Below the pieces are notes generated by a model. That model made no database searches. It worked only from the letters and a program-made list of their open reading frames with translations, and was not told the origin of the DNA. Of a DNA stretch of 24,112 nt, positions 1-7,339 are shown piece by piece (position 1 is the stretch's first letter; each line of letters opens with the position of its first letter). This stretch comes from a virus, in IMG/VR virus record IMGVR_UViG_3300017917_002986, positions 1 to 24,112 of that record; one strand, given 5' to 3'. The position numbers and the translations under genes are program-made.

Positions 1-1004
1 TGTAGATCTCTGTAAATTTCCAGCAGTGTATTTTTGTTGTAACTGTCTGATTCTATGGCATTGATCTCTTTGCTGACTATTTCATCCACAGATTCAAAAC
101 GTGTGATATCCAATGTGCTGGTCAGCTCATCATCTTTTTTGCCAGGAATCAACACAATCTCTCTACAGTTGTAATCTTTTATGAAAGTTTCTTTGATAAA
201 ACTAGCTTCTTCGTAACTGATGTCTATGTCCAATGTAACTTGCAAATGCATTTTAGGTTTGATAATATTTTTGGCATCATTCAACAATTCGCTGAGATTA
301 ACTTTTAAATATCTAGGACAATTGTACCAGTTAATATATCTAGGAGCACCACCATGTTCCATGATCATCATGCCTCGTTGATCATCATTCACATCAGCAT
401 AGTTGTGTGGCATGGGATTGCCTATGTAATGTATGTTCTTTGCTGTTTGACGTTTGTGAAAGTGCCCTGTGAACACATATTCTTGATTGACAAAGTCACC
501 GGTCTGTATCAATCCAGTATCTGGCATCTCTATCATGGCATTCATTAAGAAGTGTGGCAATTCAAAATGACCAAACATGTATCTACTTTTGATTTTTTTA
601 ATTTGTTTGTATTCATCACCCACCAACCAAGGTACCAAAGTCACATCATCTATAGTGGTAGTTTCTGTTATCACAGTGATGCCTGGAATAAATCTAGCGA
701 ATTCCACTGAATGAATATCTCGCTTGTCTTTGTAATATAGATCGTGATTGCCAGGAAAGAAATAAAATCTTTCAAATGCTTTGCCCAGTTTTTCCAAACA
801 TTTGATAGAACTGTCCATGGTCATCAAATTCAATGAATTTCTATTGTGATGCCAGTCACCACAGAATATACCTGTTTCACAATTGTTCTGTTTGGCTTGG
901 TCTATGTACCAATCCACAAATTCTTCACAGTCTTGATTGTGTATCACACTGTTGCTTTTTAAACCAAAGTGTATATCAGTGAACACTGCTGCTTTTTTAA
1001 ACAT
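1..1004 (-). CDS. 47: Recombination endonuclease subunit gp47 (Mre11/SbcD-like), 3' end cut by window edge
   Basis: Metallophosphoesterase nuclease that in T4 pairs with the gp46 ATPase to resect DNA ends during recombination-dependent replication. Read on the minus strand, 334 codons are open from the ATG at 1004 to the window edge. T4 gp47 is about 339 aa, so only a few residues are probably missing. The phosphoesterase motifs appear in order: DIH (D10, H12), GDWHH (D50), GNHD (N86, H87, D88), GHFE (H146) and GHFH (H181, H183), which are all the metal ligands expected of the Mre11 core. An AAAGGA ribosome-binding site lies 9 nt upstream of the ATG. It is 56 nt downstream of gp55 on the same strand and probably shares the promoter at 1910-1938. 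No gp46 is visible; it would lie off the left edge. The family call is firm. Confidence 0.93.
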   Translation of the reverse strand, partial: MFKKAAVFTDIHFGLKSNSVIHNQDCEEFVDWYIDQAKQNNCETGIFCGDWHHNRNSLNLMTMDSSIKCLEKLGKAFERFYFFPGNHDLYYKDKRDIHSVEFARFIPGITVITETTTIDDVTLVPWLVGDEYKQIKKIKSRYMFGHFELPHFLMNAMIEMPDTGLIQTGDFVNQEYVFTGHFHKRQTAKNIHYIGNPMPHNYADVNDDQRGMMIMEHGGAPRYINWYNCPRYLKVNLSELLNDAKNIIKPKMHLQVTLDIDISYEEASFIKETFIKDYNCREIVLIPGKKDDELTSTLDITRFESVDEIVSKEINAIESDSYNKNTLLEIYRDL

Positions 1005-1060
1005 TCAAATTTTTCCTTTAAATTGACATTTTAAATTAAAAATCAAAATAAGTCAATCTA

Positions 1061-1885
1061 TTAGGACTTCTTTTTAAACTCTCTATCAACGGCTTTTTCG
1101 TAAGCCTCTTTGTTTTGCCTAGTGGAGCTAGGCATCATATCGTTCATTTCCATAATATCATCTCTGATATTTTGATTTCTTTTTTCAATATTGATAATTC
1201 TCACAAATGAATTGGTCACTGCTGCTGTGTAATAAGCAAATGGATTATTAGATTTACTTTCATCAAATTGTAATCCAATTTGAGTCAATTGCAGTATGGC
1301 TTGTCCTTGCATTTCATCATTGTAAGTGTATCCTCTCACATTGCCTCTGGTGGCATAACGTTCACACAGTTTCATCCACATCATGGCCAACTTGGCAGTG
1401 GGTTTGCCACCTTCTTTGTTGAATTTGCCGTTGTGCATGCCACCCTCCCAATGACTTTTGCCCACGCATACAAGATTGTCTTTGTCATCATACTTCCAAT
1501 GTTGGAAAGCAGGAAAGTTCACTTTAACTTTTGAATCTGCTGGATTTTTAGGATTTTTTTTGCGTCCAGGTTCGTTGGGTATGTGATCATAGGTCATCAC
1601 TCTAAATACCAGGTCCTCTTTTTTAATTTTTTTATAATCCACTTCACAATCAGATAACTTAACTTTGGGATCTACTGCTTTGCGTTTTTCAAAATCTTCT
1701 TGAGCCAATCGTTTGGCTCTAGCTCTTTTAGCTTCTGCTATGGTTCTAACATTGATGCGTTCCAATGATGACACAATAGCATCATATCTATGATGTTCAT
1801 CTTTAATATAACTGCAATAGCTATTCTTGGATTTGTGTATCTCTTCCAAGAGATCTTTATTGTTAAGATAATTGATTTTTTTCAT
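1061..1885 (-). CDS. 55: Late-transcription sigma factor gp55
   Basis: Phage sigma factor that redirects host RNA polymerase to late promoters. It is 274 aa, longer than T4 gp55 (about 185 aa). The N-terminus (YLNNKDLLEEI, residues 6-16) matches the start of T4 gp55 (YVNNKELLQAI). The C-terminal third (about 165-240) holds the sigma-region-2-like core, with FDESKSNNPFAYYT (207-220) followed by AAVTNSFVRIINIEKRNQ; T4 has FDETKYKNPHAYITQ at the equivalent place. Between them, about residues 30-160, is a basic segment absent from T4, including LVFRVMTYDHIP (92-103) and a lysine/proline-rich stretch. The C-terminus ends in basic residues (REFKKKS) without the hydrophobic clamp-binding tail (SLDFLYE) seen in T4. 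An AGGA ribosome-binding site lies 5 nt before the ATG. The gene is transcribed from a sigma70 promoter at 1910-1938. Confidence 0.9.
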   Translation of the reverse strand: MKKINYLNNKDLLEEIHKSKNSYCSYIKDEHHRYDAIVSSLERINVRTIAEAKRARAKRLAQEDFEKRKAVDPKVKLSDCEVDYKKIKKEDLVFRVMTYDHIPNEPGRKKNPKNPADSKVKVNFPAFQHWKYDDKDNLVCVGKSHWEGGMHNGKFNKEGGKPTAKLAMMWMKLCERYATRGNVRGYTYNDEMQGQAILQLTQIGLQFDESKSNNPFAYYTAAVTNSFVRIINIEKRNQNIRDDIMEMNDMMPSSTRQNKEAYEKAVDREFKKKS

Positions 1886-1909
1886 GCAAATCCTATGTAA
1901 TTAGCCTTC

Positions 1910-1938
1910 AGTATAAACTACGCAGTTAATTTTGTCAA
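1910..1938 (-). promoter_or_regulatory. Sigma70-type promoter for gp55-gp47
   Basis: On the minus strand the divergent gap reads TTGACA (1933-1938), a spacer of exactly 17 bases, then TATACT (1910-1915). That is a perfect -35 and a near-perfect -10. The expected start point is near 1903, leaving a leader of about 18 nt with the AGGA ribosome-binding site before the gp55 ATG at 1885. It should be read by unmodified host polymerase, so gp55 would be made before late transcription. Confidence 0.8.
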
Positions 1939-1944
1939 TAAATA
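1937..1944 (+). promoter_or_regulatory. Late-type promoter box (AATAAATA) upstream of the gp48-like gene
   Basis: AATAAATA differs from the T4 late box TATAAATA only in the first base. It lies 18 nt before the ATG at 1963, which fits a start near 1950 followed by an AAAAGG ribosome-binding site (1951-1956). The same octamer occurs in two other gaps (6880-6887 and 7366-7373). Its first two bases overlap the -35 of the divergent sigma70 promoter. Confidence 0.7.
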
Positions 1945-1962
1945 CTTGAGAAAAGGTAGAAT

Positions 1963-2814
1963 ATGGCACTTAAACAAAACAACGTAGATCCAGAAGCAGC
2001 AGTAAACGGATTTTTGGGCAGTGATCCGCTGGGCGACAATCATTTGATCGACAAGGCAGGCACCACAGCCAGCGATTTTGCCAATCCCACAAATCTTGTG
2101 AGCAATATCAGATCTAAAGACTTGCCAAAAGATGGTTTGCCAAATTTAAAAACTAGAGTGCAAGCAGAAGGAGTCAGCAAGCCTGGAGAAAAAGATTGGC
2201 GTGTTAAATTAAGTATACCAAACAGTTTCGTAGACAGTCAATTGATAAGACCCTTGCTTAAAACTGGTGGATTTGCTTTTCCATTCACTCCATCAATCAT
2301 CATGAGTCATTCAGCCAATTATTCATCTCATAATCCTGCACACACCAACTATGCAATGAATTCTTTCAATTACAGCACAGTGGATCAAATTCAAATCAAT
2401 GGTGATTTTTTTGTGCAGAATGGATTGGAAGCAGAATATTGGGTGGCAGCAGTGCATTATTTAAGAAGTGTTACTAAAATGCGTTACGGTGAAACCAGTT
2501 CAGATGCCGGATCACCACCACCAGTGGTTTTGTTGAATGGTTATGGAGATTTTGTTTTTAAAAATGTTCCTGTAGTAGTTGCAAGTTTTAACGTGGAGTT
2601 GCCTCAAGATGTAGATTATATCAGCACAGGCATCAATCAGGAAGTTCAAGGAGATTTTGATGAAGGCACATATAAAAATATAGCATGGGCTCCATCACAG
2701 AGTCAATTCACCGTGACAGTAATGCCACAATTTAGCAGAGCATCCATATCACAATTTAATATGAATGATTTTGTGAGAGGCAATTATATCAAAGGTGAGG
2801 GAGGATTTATCTAA
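1963..2814 (+). CDS. 48: gp48-like baseplate tail-tube protein
   Basis: A 283-aa structural protein of the type annotated as baseplate tail-tube cap gp48 in marine T4-like phages. Recognisable stretches are RVKLSIP (80-86), TGGFAFPFTPSI (101-112), NPAHTNYAMNSF (124-135), INGDFFVQNGLEAEYW (145-160), HYLRSVTKMRYG (165-176), PPPVVLLNGYGDF (185-197) and LPQDVDYI (213-220). The C-terminus VRGNYIKGEGGFI is also typical. In T4, gp48 (364 aa) and gp54 (320 aa) together join the baseplate hub to the tail tube and are related to the tube protein. This shorter protein could be closer to gp54, and the two cannot be separated by eye. First gene of the rightward late operon, with its own late box and ribosome-binding site. 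It overlaps gp53 by one base. Confidence 0.72.
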   Translation: MALKQNNVDPEAAVNGFLGSDPLGDNHLIDKAGTTASDFANPTNLVSNIRSKDLPKDGLPNLKTRVQAEGVSKPGEKDWRVKLSIPNSFVDSQLIRPLLKTGGFAFPFTPSIIMSHSANYSSHNPAHTNYAMNSFNYSTVDQIQINGDFFVQNGLEAEYWVAAVHYLRSVTKMRYGETSSDAGSPPPVVLLNGYGDFVFKNVPVVVASFNVELPQDVDYISTGINQEVQGDFDEGTYKNIAWAPSQSQFTVTVMPQFSRASISQFNMNDFVRGNYIKGEGGFI

Positions 2815-2816
2815 TG
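2795..2816 (+). promoter_or_regulatory. Strong ribosome-binding site with TAATG stop-start overlap, gp53
   Basis: GAGGGAGGA ends 8 nt before the gp53 ATG (2814-2816), and the stop codon of the preceding gene (TAA, 2812-2814) shares its last A with that ATG. The strong Shine-Dalgarno sequence fixes the gp53 start, and the overlap points to translational coupling and matched output of the two proteins. Confidence 0.75.
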
Positions 2817-3116
2817 AGCAATTACAGATCACAAAGTCCTTGGTTTGCAACACCTTTGGTGAATGATCAATATTTAGATTTGCTTTCTATCAGACCCATT
2901 CCAGCCACTGCGGATGACGTGCTGTACACCGTGGGAGTGCAATACAATCACAGACCAGATCTGTTGGCGTATGACTTGTATGGATCTTCCAAACTATGGT
3001 GGGTGTTTGCACAAAGAAACATGGACATAATCAAAGACCCCATATATGATTTAGTTGCAGGTGTAAAAATTTATCTTCCACAAGGACCCAAGTTGAGACA
3101 ATCATTGGGAATATAA
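2814..3116 (+). CDS. 53: Baseplate wedge subunit gp53
   Basis: A 100-aa baseplate wedge protein. In T4, gp53 (196 aa) locks neighbouring wedges around the hub during baseplate assembly. The core of the family is visible: YTVGVQYNHRPDLLAYDLYG (38-57), then KLWWVFAQRNMDIIKDPI (60-77) and the closing AGVKIYLP (82-89). It is about half the T4 length and matches the compact form seen in marine T4-like phages, with essentially only the conserved core left. Translation is probably coupled to the gp48-like gene by the TAATG overlap, and the next gene begins 3 nt after its stop. Confidence 0.88.
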   Translation: MSNYRSQSPWFATPLVNDQYLDLLSIRPIPATADDVLYTVGVQYNHRPDLLAYDLYGSSKLWWVFAQRNMDIIKDPIYDLVAGVKIYLPQGPKLRQSLGI

Positions 3117-3119
3117 TTC

Positions 3120-5372
3120 ATGCCCATAGAAAATTCCAATAACATAAGAGTTCAACAATCAAATAATTCCGCATCAGGAGACACTTTTGGATCTTCCACA
3201 GCAGATGAAATACCACAAGCCACAACCAGTGCTGATGATTCAGTGTTGTTTCCAAACAAAATTCCCAACCCGTTGCACAAATACAATTCATTCAATACTC
3301 TCTTTACTTTGGCTTGTCTTACTCCTGAAGAGATGAATTTTCCTTATAGGTTGCGTGTGCAATCTCCTTCTGTGATTATTCTTCGCAGCGGAGGATCAGG
3401 AAAAAGTAAATTTCCCACACTGTACGATTTAGATTTTGATGGTGGGGGATCCAATAACATTCGCAGAGAATACTTTATTAACAATGTTCAAATCAAATCT
3501 ATTATGGCTCCCAATGAAAAAAGCATGACCAACGCTAACAAAATGGAATTCACAGTGTTTGAACCCTACAGCATGGGAACATTTATAGAAACTATTAGAT
3601 TGTGTGCTGTGAAAGCAGGATATAAAAATTATATTCAAGCACCATTTTGTCTCATTATGGAGTTCATAGGAATAGATCTAGAAAATAACGCAGTGAATGT
3701 CACAGACAAAAACAATAGCAGCACCAAAAGAATCATACCAATATTGCTTTCTGAAATTAATTTTACTGCTGACCAATCTGGAGCCACTTATCAAGTGAGT
3801 GCAACAGCACAACCAGAATATGCCATGCGAAACACCGTGCAAAGCATAGCCAATGATACCACACTGTCAGGGCTCACAGTTCAGGATTTTTTGCAAGGAT
3901 CTTTACAGGCAGAACTGAACAGAACCAAATGGTCAAAAAATAAAAAAGATCAAAAAAAACCAGTAGTGATTGATGATATTATCATAAATTTTCCCAAATT
4001 GGATCAATTAAATTCACAGAGCACAAGAACTGGATTTACAGGAGATGAAAAAGCCACGTATGATCCCAATGAACAAAGAACGCAATTGGTAGGCACAGGA
4101 ACAGCAGTCACTAGCACATTTGAAAGCGTATCCTATAGACAATCCACAAGTTCATTGAACGATGTAGGCAAAGCCAAAATGAACTTCACTGATGAACAAA
4201 GAAAAAGCGTGCTCACAGAAGACGAAAAAGAACTGTGGGACAGCAAAAGAAAAATATCAGTTACTAGCAAAATAAAAGATACAGGTGAAAGCATATTATC
4301 ATTCAAAAAAGGTGCTCGCATAGAAGATGTGATTACCAATGTAATATTGTACAGTGATTATGCAAAATCATTATTGGGAGACAGCGATGCTAATGGATTT
4401 AAAAAATGGTTTAAAGTGGTTCCCAGAGTTTTTTATATCAATGATACTGAAATATTAGAAAAAACAGGAGCCTATCCCAAATTGATTGTGTTTGACGTGA
4501 TAGAACATCAAGTGCATGAATCTTTATTTGTTAAACCAAACAAAAAAACCAATGTGGAAAAAATTAATAAATTTGTTGTGAAAGAATATGACTATCTTTT
4601 TACTGGAAAAAATTTAGATGTGTTAAAATTTGATATCCAAATCAACGCTGCCTTAGTGGCACAATTGCCCAGCGATCAAGCAGATTCCAAAGAAGATCCC
4701 AATAAAAAATCCAAAACAGAAAAAGAAAAACAATCCAACATAGACAACAGCAAAGGTGACACAGCCAGCACCAACACAGGGTCAGGCATAACAGTGACCA
4801 ATTATTTTTATAGCCCCAGAAAAGCCACCATGGAAGCTGTGGGAGAGCTCAGCACTGAACAAAAATTAGCATTGGAATTTCATGATTTTATAACCACAGG
4901 CGGAATATCATTTTCTAAAACAAGTTTGACCATATTGGGTGATCCTTATTTTATTGCTGACAGCGGCACAGGCAATTATTATGCTCAAGTGGAAAAAGGT
5001 GCAAATGGCAATCCTAAATTTGTCAACAAAGACGGCAGCATGGAACCCACATTCAGTGGTATATATATTGTGGTAAACTTTAGAACTCCTATCGATTATG
5101 CCAGCAATGGAGAAACTATATTCAAAGACACAGCCAGTCAATTGAATAAAAATTTTGTAAAACTGGATCAGTTCAGTGGAGTGTTTAGAGTGACTCAGGT
5201 AGAAAATATTTTTGAAAATGGTGTGTTTAGGCAGGAATTAGAATTGACAAGAGTTACCAATCAAGAATTGCCAAAAACTCAAAGCAATTCCAAAGGATCT
5301 GCAGAAATGATGAGTGCAGACCCAATTGTATCTCCTGATGATCAGATGGTACAAAATGCTAATTTAGGATAA
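3120..5372 (+). CDS. Virion structural protein, probable baseplate hub component
   Basis: A 750-aa protein of the family annotated only as virion structural protein between gp53 and gp5 in marine T4-like phages. The first 40 residues are Ser/Asn/Thr-rich and probably flexible. The conserved part opens with NPLHKYNSFNTLFTLACLTP (50-69), a motif found in hub or internal structural proteins of other phages. Residues about 265-400 are charged, and about 517-560 form a Lys/Ser/Asp-rich linker. The C-terminal domain ends with FSGVFRVTQVENIFENG and RQELELTRVTNQ, which resembles the last beta-barrel of tail-hub proteins. Its place directly before gp5, where T4 needs the gp27 hub partner, suggests a gp27-like role, but this is inference from position and shape. 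A GGGA ribosome-binding site lies 9 nt upstream. No enzyme motif was found. Confidence 0.65.
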   Translation: MPIENSNNIRVQQSNNSASGDTFGSSTADEIPQATTSADDSVLFPNKIPNPLHKYNSFNTLFTLACLTPEEMNFPYRLRVQSPSVIILRSGGSGKSKFPTLYDLDFDGGGSNNIRREYFINNVQIKSIMAPNEKSMTNANKMEFTVFEPYSMGTFIETIRLCAVKAGYKNYIQAPFCLIMEFIGIDLENNAVNVTDKNNSSTKRIIPILLSEINFTADQSGATYQVSATAQPEYAMRNTVQSIANDTTLSGLTVQDFLQGSLQAELNRTKWSKNKKDQKKPVVIDDIIINFPKLDQLNSQSTRTGFTGDEKATYDPNEQRTQLVGTGTAVTSTFESVSYRQSTSSLNDVGKAKMNFTDEQRKSVLTEDEKELWDSKRKISVTSKIKDTGESILSFKKGARIEDVITNVILYSDYAKSLLGDSDANGFKKWFKVVPRVFYINDTEILEKTGAYPKLIVFDVIEHQVHESLFVKPNKKTNVEKINKFVVKEYDYLFTGKNLDVLKFDIQINAALVAQLPSDQADSKEDPNKKSKTEKEKQSNIDNSKGDTASTNTGSGITVTNYFYSPRKATMEAVGELSTEQKLALEFHDFITTGGISFSKTSLTILGDPYFIADSGTGNYYAQVEKGANGNPKFVNKDGSMEPTFSGIYIVVNFRTPIDYASNGETIFKDTASQLNKNFVKLDQFSGVFRVTQVENIFENGVFRQELELTRVTNQELPKTQSNSKGSAEMMSADPIVSPDDQMVQNANLG

Positions 5373-5377
5373 CAAAT

Positions 5378-6877
5378 ATGTTTAGTATAGATAAAAGATC
5401 CGGCAAAGGTAGAATAATGAAAAATCCTGGTCCTTATGAGGCCATTGTGACCAGTCATCTGGATGGCAAATATTCAGGCACGCTGGAAGTGGAATTATTG
5501 AGGTCCAACGATCCAGGCAATGATGCTGATGCAGTAAACCAACGTGTGCAAGTCAAATATCTAAATCCATTCTATGGTGTGACCAATTACAATGGTGTGA
5601 CCAAAAATCACGATTATGCCAGCAGTCAACAGAGTTACGGCATGTGGTTCATACCACCAGATCTAGGCAACACAGTGTTGGTGATATTCGTAGAAGGCAA
5701 CATCAACAAAGGTTATTGGTTTGGATGTGTGCAGGCAGAAAATCAAAATTTTATGATTCCGGATGGCAGAGCTGCCACCACTTACACAGACACCACCGAC
5801 AATGAAGATTTAGTAGGCAAAAAATTGCCTGTGGGCGAATACAACAAAGAATTATTGGAAAATTTAAAAAACGTCACAGATTCTACTAAAAATTTAAAAC
5901 CCATTAATCAACAATTTGTGGACATACTGAACAATCAAGGATTGTTGGAAGATGAGATCAGAGGCATAACCACATCAAGTGCTAGACGAGAAGTGCCCAG
6001 CAGTGTGTTTGGAGTGAGCACTCCAGGACCTTTGGACAAACGAGGCAATGCCAGAGGCAAGGGCGGCAGATATTATTCTAGATTGGGCGGCAGCAGCATT
6101 GTGATGGATGACGGAGATGATAAATTTTTGCGTAAAACTTCAGCAGCCACTGGACCTTCAGAGTATGTGAACAGACTCACAGGAGATGAACAAGAAACAG
6201 CAGATGAAACCATACCTCACAATGAATTGGTGCGTATTAGAACTAGAACAGGTCATCAAATACTTTTGCATAATTCAGAAGATTTGATTTATATTGGCAA
6301 TGCCAGAGGCACCACATGGATAGAATTAACTGCCAATGGCAAAATAGATGTGTATGCCAAAGACAGCATCAGTTTTCACACAGAAACAGATTTTAATTTT
6401 AAAGCAGATAGAGATGTGAACATTGAAGCAGGTCGCAATGTGAATATTAAAGCATTAAACAATGTGCAAATGGAAAGCAATCAAAATTTAAATCTAGTGA
6501 TAGGTGCTGATGGGTTTATAACCACAGGATCCAATTTAAATGTGAACAGTGCCAACAATTATTTCACGTCTACCAGTGAAACTCATATTAAAAGCGATGT
6601 TCAATACAGTTCAGGATCAGAAGCATATTCAAATTTTCCAACAGGAGGAACAGCCGATGCCACTGCAGCAGGCAGTGCTTCTATTTTGAATACATTCACT
6701 AATCCAGGAGAAAATTCAGAAAACATAATGAAACGTGTGCCACAGCATGAACCTTGGCCACAGCATGAAAATTTGAATCCCGCTAATGTTAGTGACGATC
6801 TAACGGATAGGGAAAACCCCACTAACATTAACAATTCGTCTCTAACTCAAATTAAGGATACTTTTACAAAAAATTAA
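5378..6877 (+). CDS. 5: Baseplate central spike gp5, lysozyme domain absent
   Basis: A 499-aa central spike (VgrG-like) protein; T4 gp5 is 575 aa with a lysozyme domain in the middle. Here the N-terminal OB-fold is present (about 15-130, including YGMWFIPPDLGNTVLVIF at 87-104 and GYWFGCV at 112-118). It is followed by a helical linker and a conserved segment (RRYYS-type region, GGSSIVMDDGD at 237-247, IRTRTGHQILLHNSEDLIYI at 287-306). The triple-stranded beta-helix then starts: GTTWIELTANGKIDVYA and short repeats such as DRDVNIEAGRNVNIKA (345-360). No lysozyme-like segment or catalytic Glu/Asp pattern is seen between them. Near the C-terminus is a His-rich motif VPQHEPWPQHENLNP (454-468) that may bind metal at the tip. 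An AGGA ribosome-binding site lies 8 nt before the ATG and 5 nt separate it from the preceding stop. Confidence 0.87.
   Translation: MFSIDKRSGKGRIMKNPGPYEAIVTSHLDGKYSGTLEVELLRSNDPGNDADAVNQRVQVKYLNPFYGVTNYNGVTKNHDYASSQQSYGMWFIPPDLGNTVLVIFVEGNINKGYWFGCVQAENQNFMIPDGRAATTYTDTTDNEDLVGKKLPVGEYNKELLENLKNVTDSTKNLKPINQQFVDILNNQGLLEDEIRGITTSSARREVPSSVFGVSTPGPLDKRGNARGKGGRYYSRLGGSSIVMDDGDDKFLRKTSAATGPSEYVNRLTGDEQETADETIPHNELVRIRTRTGHQILLHNSEDLIYIGNARGTTWIELTANGKIDVYAKDSISFHTETDFNFKADRDVNIEAGRNVNIKALNNVQMESNQNLNLVIGADGFITTGSNLNVNSANNYFTSTSETHIKSDVQYSSGSEAYSNFPTGGTADATAAGSASILNTFTNPGENSENIMKRVPQHEPWPQHENLNPANVSDDLTDRENPTNINNSSLTQIKDTFTKN
6784..6830 (+). repeat. 11-bp perfect inverted repeat with inner GGG-CCC hairpin near the gp5 3' end
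   Basis: TAATGTTAGTG (6784-6794) is exactly complementary to CACTAACATTA (6820-6830), with a 25-nt loop. Inside the loop GGG (6810-6812), AAAA and CCC (6817-6819) can form a second small stem. The structure lies in the last coding codons of gp5, 47 nt before its stop and just upstream of the gp25 late box. There is no U-tract, so it is not a standard intrinsic terminator; mRNA protection or processing between promoter units is possible. Confidence 0.5.
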
Positions 6878-6879
6878 CG

Positions 6880-6887
6880 AATAAATA
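6880..6887 (+). promoter_or_regulatory. Late-type promoter box (AATAAATA) directly before gp25
   Basis: Same octamer as at 1937-1944 and 7366-7373, located in the 15-nt gap between the gp5 stop (6875-6877) and the gp25 ATG (6893). Only five bases separate the box from the ATG, so a transcript begun at the usual late distance would start at or next to the start codon. Confidence 0.6.
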
Positions 6888-6892
6888 TTCAT

Positions 6893-7339
6893 ATGAGCAC
6901 CAAAGAGAAAAAATTATACAAAGACATCACAGTACGAGCCAACAAAGCACCCTCGGCACCTTTAGGACCTCGAGCTTACAGAGGTATCAGCACTGTGGAT
7001 CCCAATGCCAACAGTTTTAATCTGTATGATATCGCACTGATCAAACAGGATCTAATCAATCATTTTCATATTCGTCAAGGGGAAAAATTAGAAAATCCTG
7101 AATTTGGTACCATTATTTGGGACGCACTGTTCGAACCTTTGACAGAAAGCATGAAACAAGCCATCATCAACAACGTCACACAGATAGTCAACTATGACCC
7201 TAGAGTGCAGGTGAATGCTGTGACCGTGGACACATACGAGAGCGGCATACAGATTGAGTGTGATTTGACCTATCTCCCCTACAATATTTCCGAAAGCATG
7301 CGTTTAAAATTTGACGAAAATCAAGGTTTAATCAGCTAG
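6893..7339 (+). CDS. 25: Baseplate wedge subunit gp25
   Basis: A 148-aa member of the gp25/GPW family (T4 gp25 is 132 aa; also related to TssE of type VI secretion). It joins gp6 and gp53 in the wedge core and helps trigger sheath polymerisation. The family signature is clear: QDLINHFHIRQGEKLENPEF (52-71), GTIIWDALFEPLTE (72-85), the NYDPRV segment (100-105) and QIECDLTYLPYN (120-131). The usual EPR core motif reads DPR here (102-104). Residues 1-40 form a loose N-terminal extension. The start is set by the stop codon 15 nt upstream in the same frame and the absence of another early Met. No Shine-Dalgarno sequence is visible before this ATG, unlike every neighbour. Confidence 0.94.
   Translation: MSTKEKKLYKDITVRANKAPSAPLGPRAYRGISTVDPNANSFNLYDIALIKQDLINHFHIRQGEKLENPEFGTIIWDALFEPLTESMKQAIINNVTQIVNYDPRVQVNAVTVDTYESGIQIECDLTYLPYNISESMRLKFDENQGLIS

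Noticed and set aside
354-548. 64-aa plus-strand ORF
   Set aside because: It lies opposite the gp47 coding sequence, has no ribosome-binding site and encodes no recognisable product; it is a shadow frame.
1005-1060. Possible terminator between gp55 and gp47
   Set aside because: The gap is AT-rich with a ribosome-binding site for gp47, but I found no convincing hairpin followed by a U-tract.
1280-1534. 84-aa plus-strand ORF
   Set aside because: It is wholly inside gp55 on the opposite strand and has no family features.
3384-3408. GGSGKS in the 750-aa protein, looking like a Walker A motif
   Set aside because: The required Gly five residues before the GK pair is Arg, and there is no Walker B or other ATPase context; it is a serine/glycine turn.
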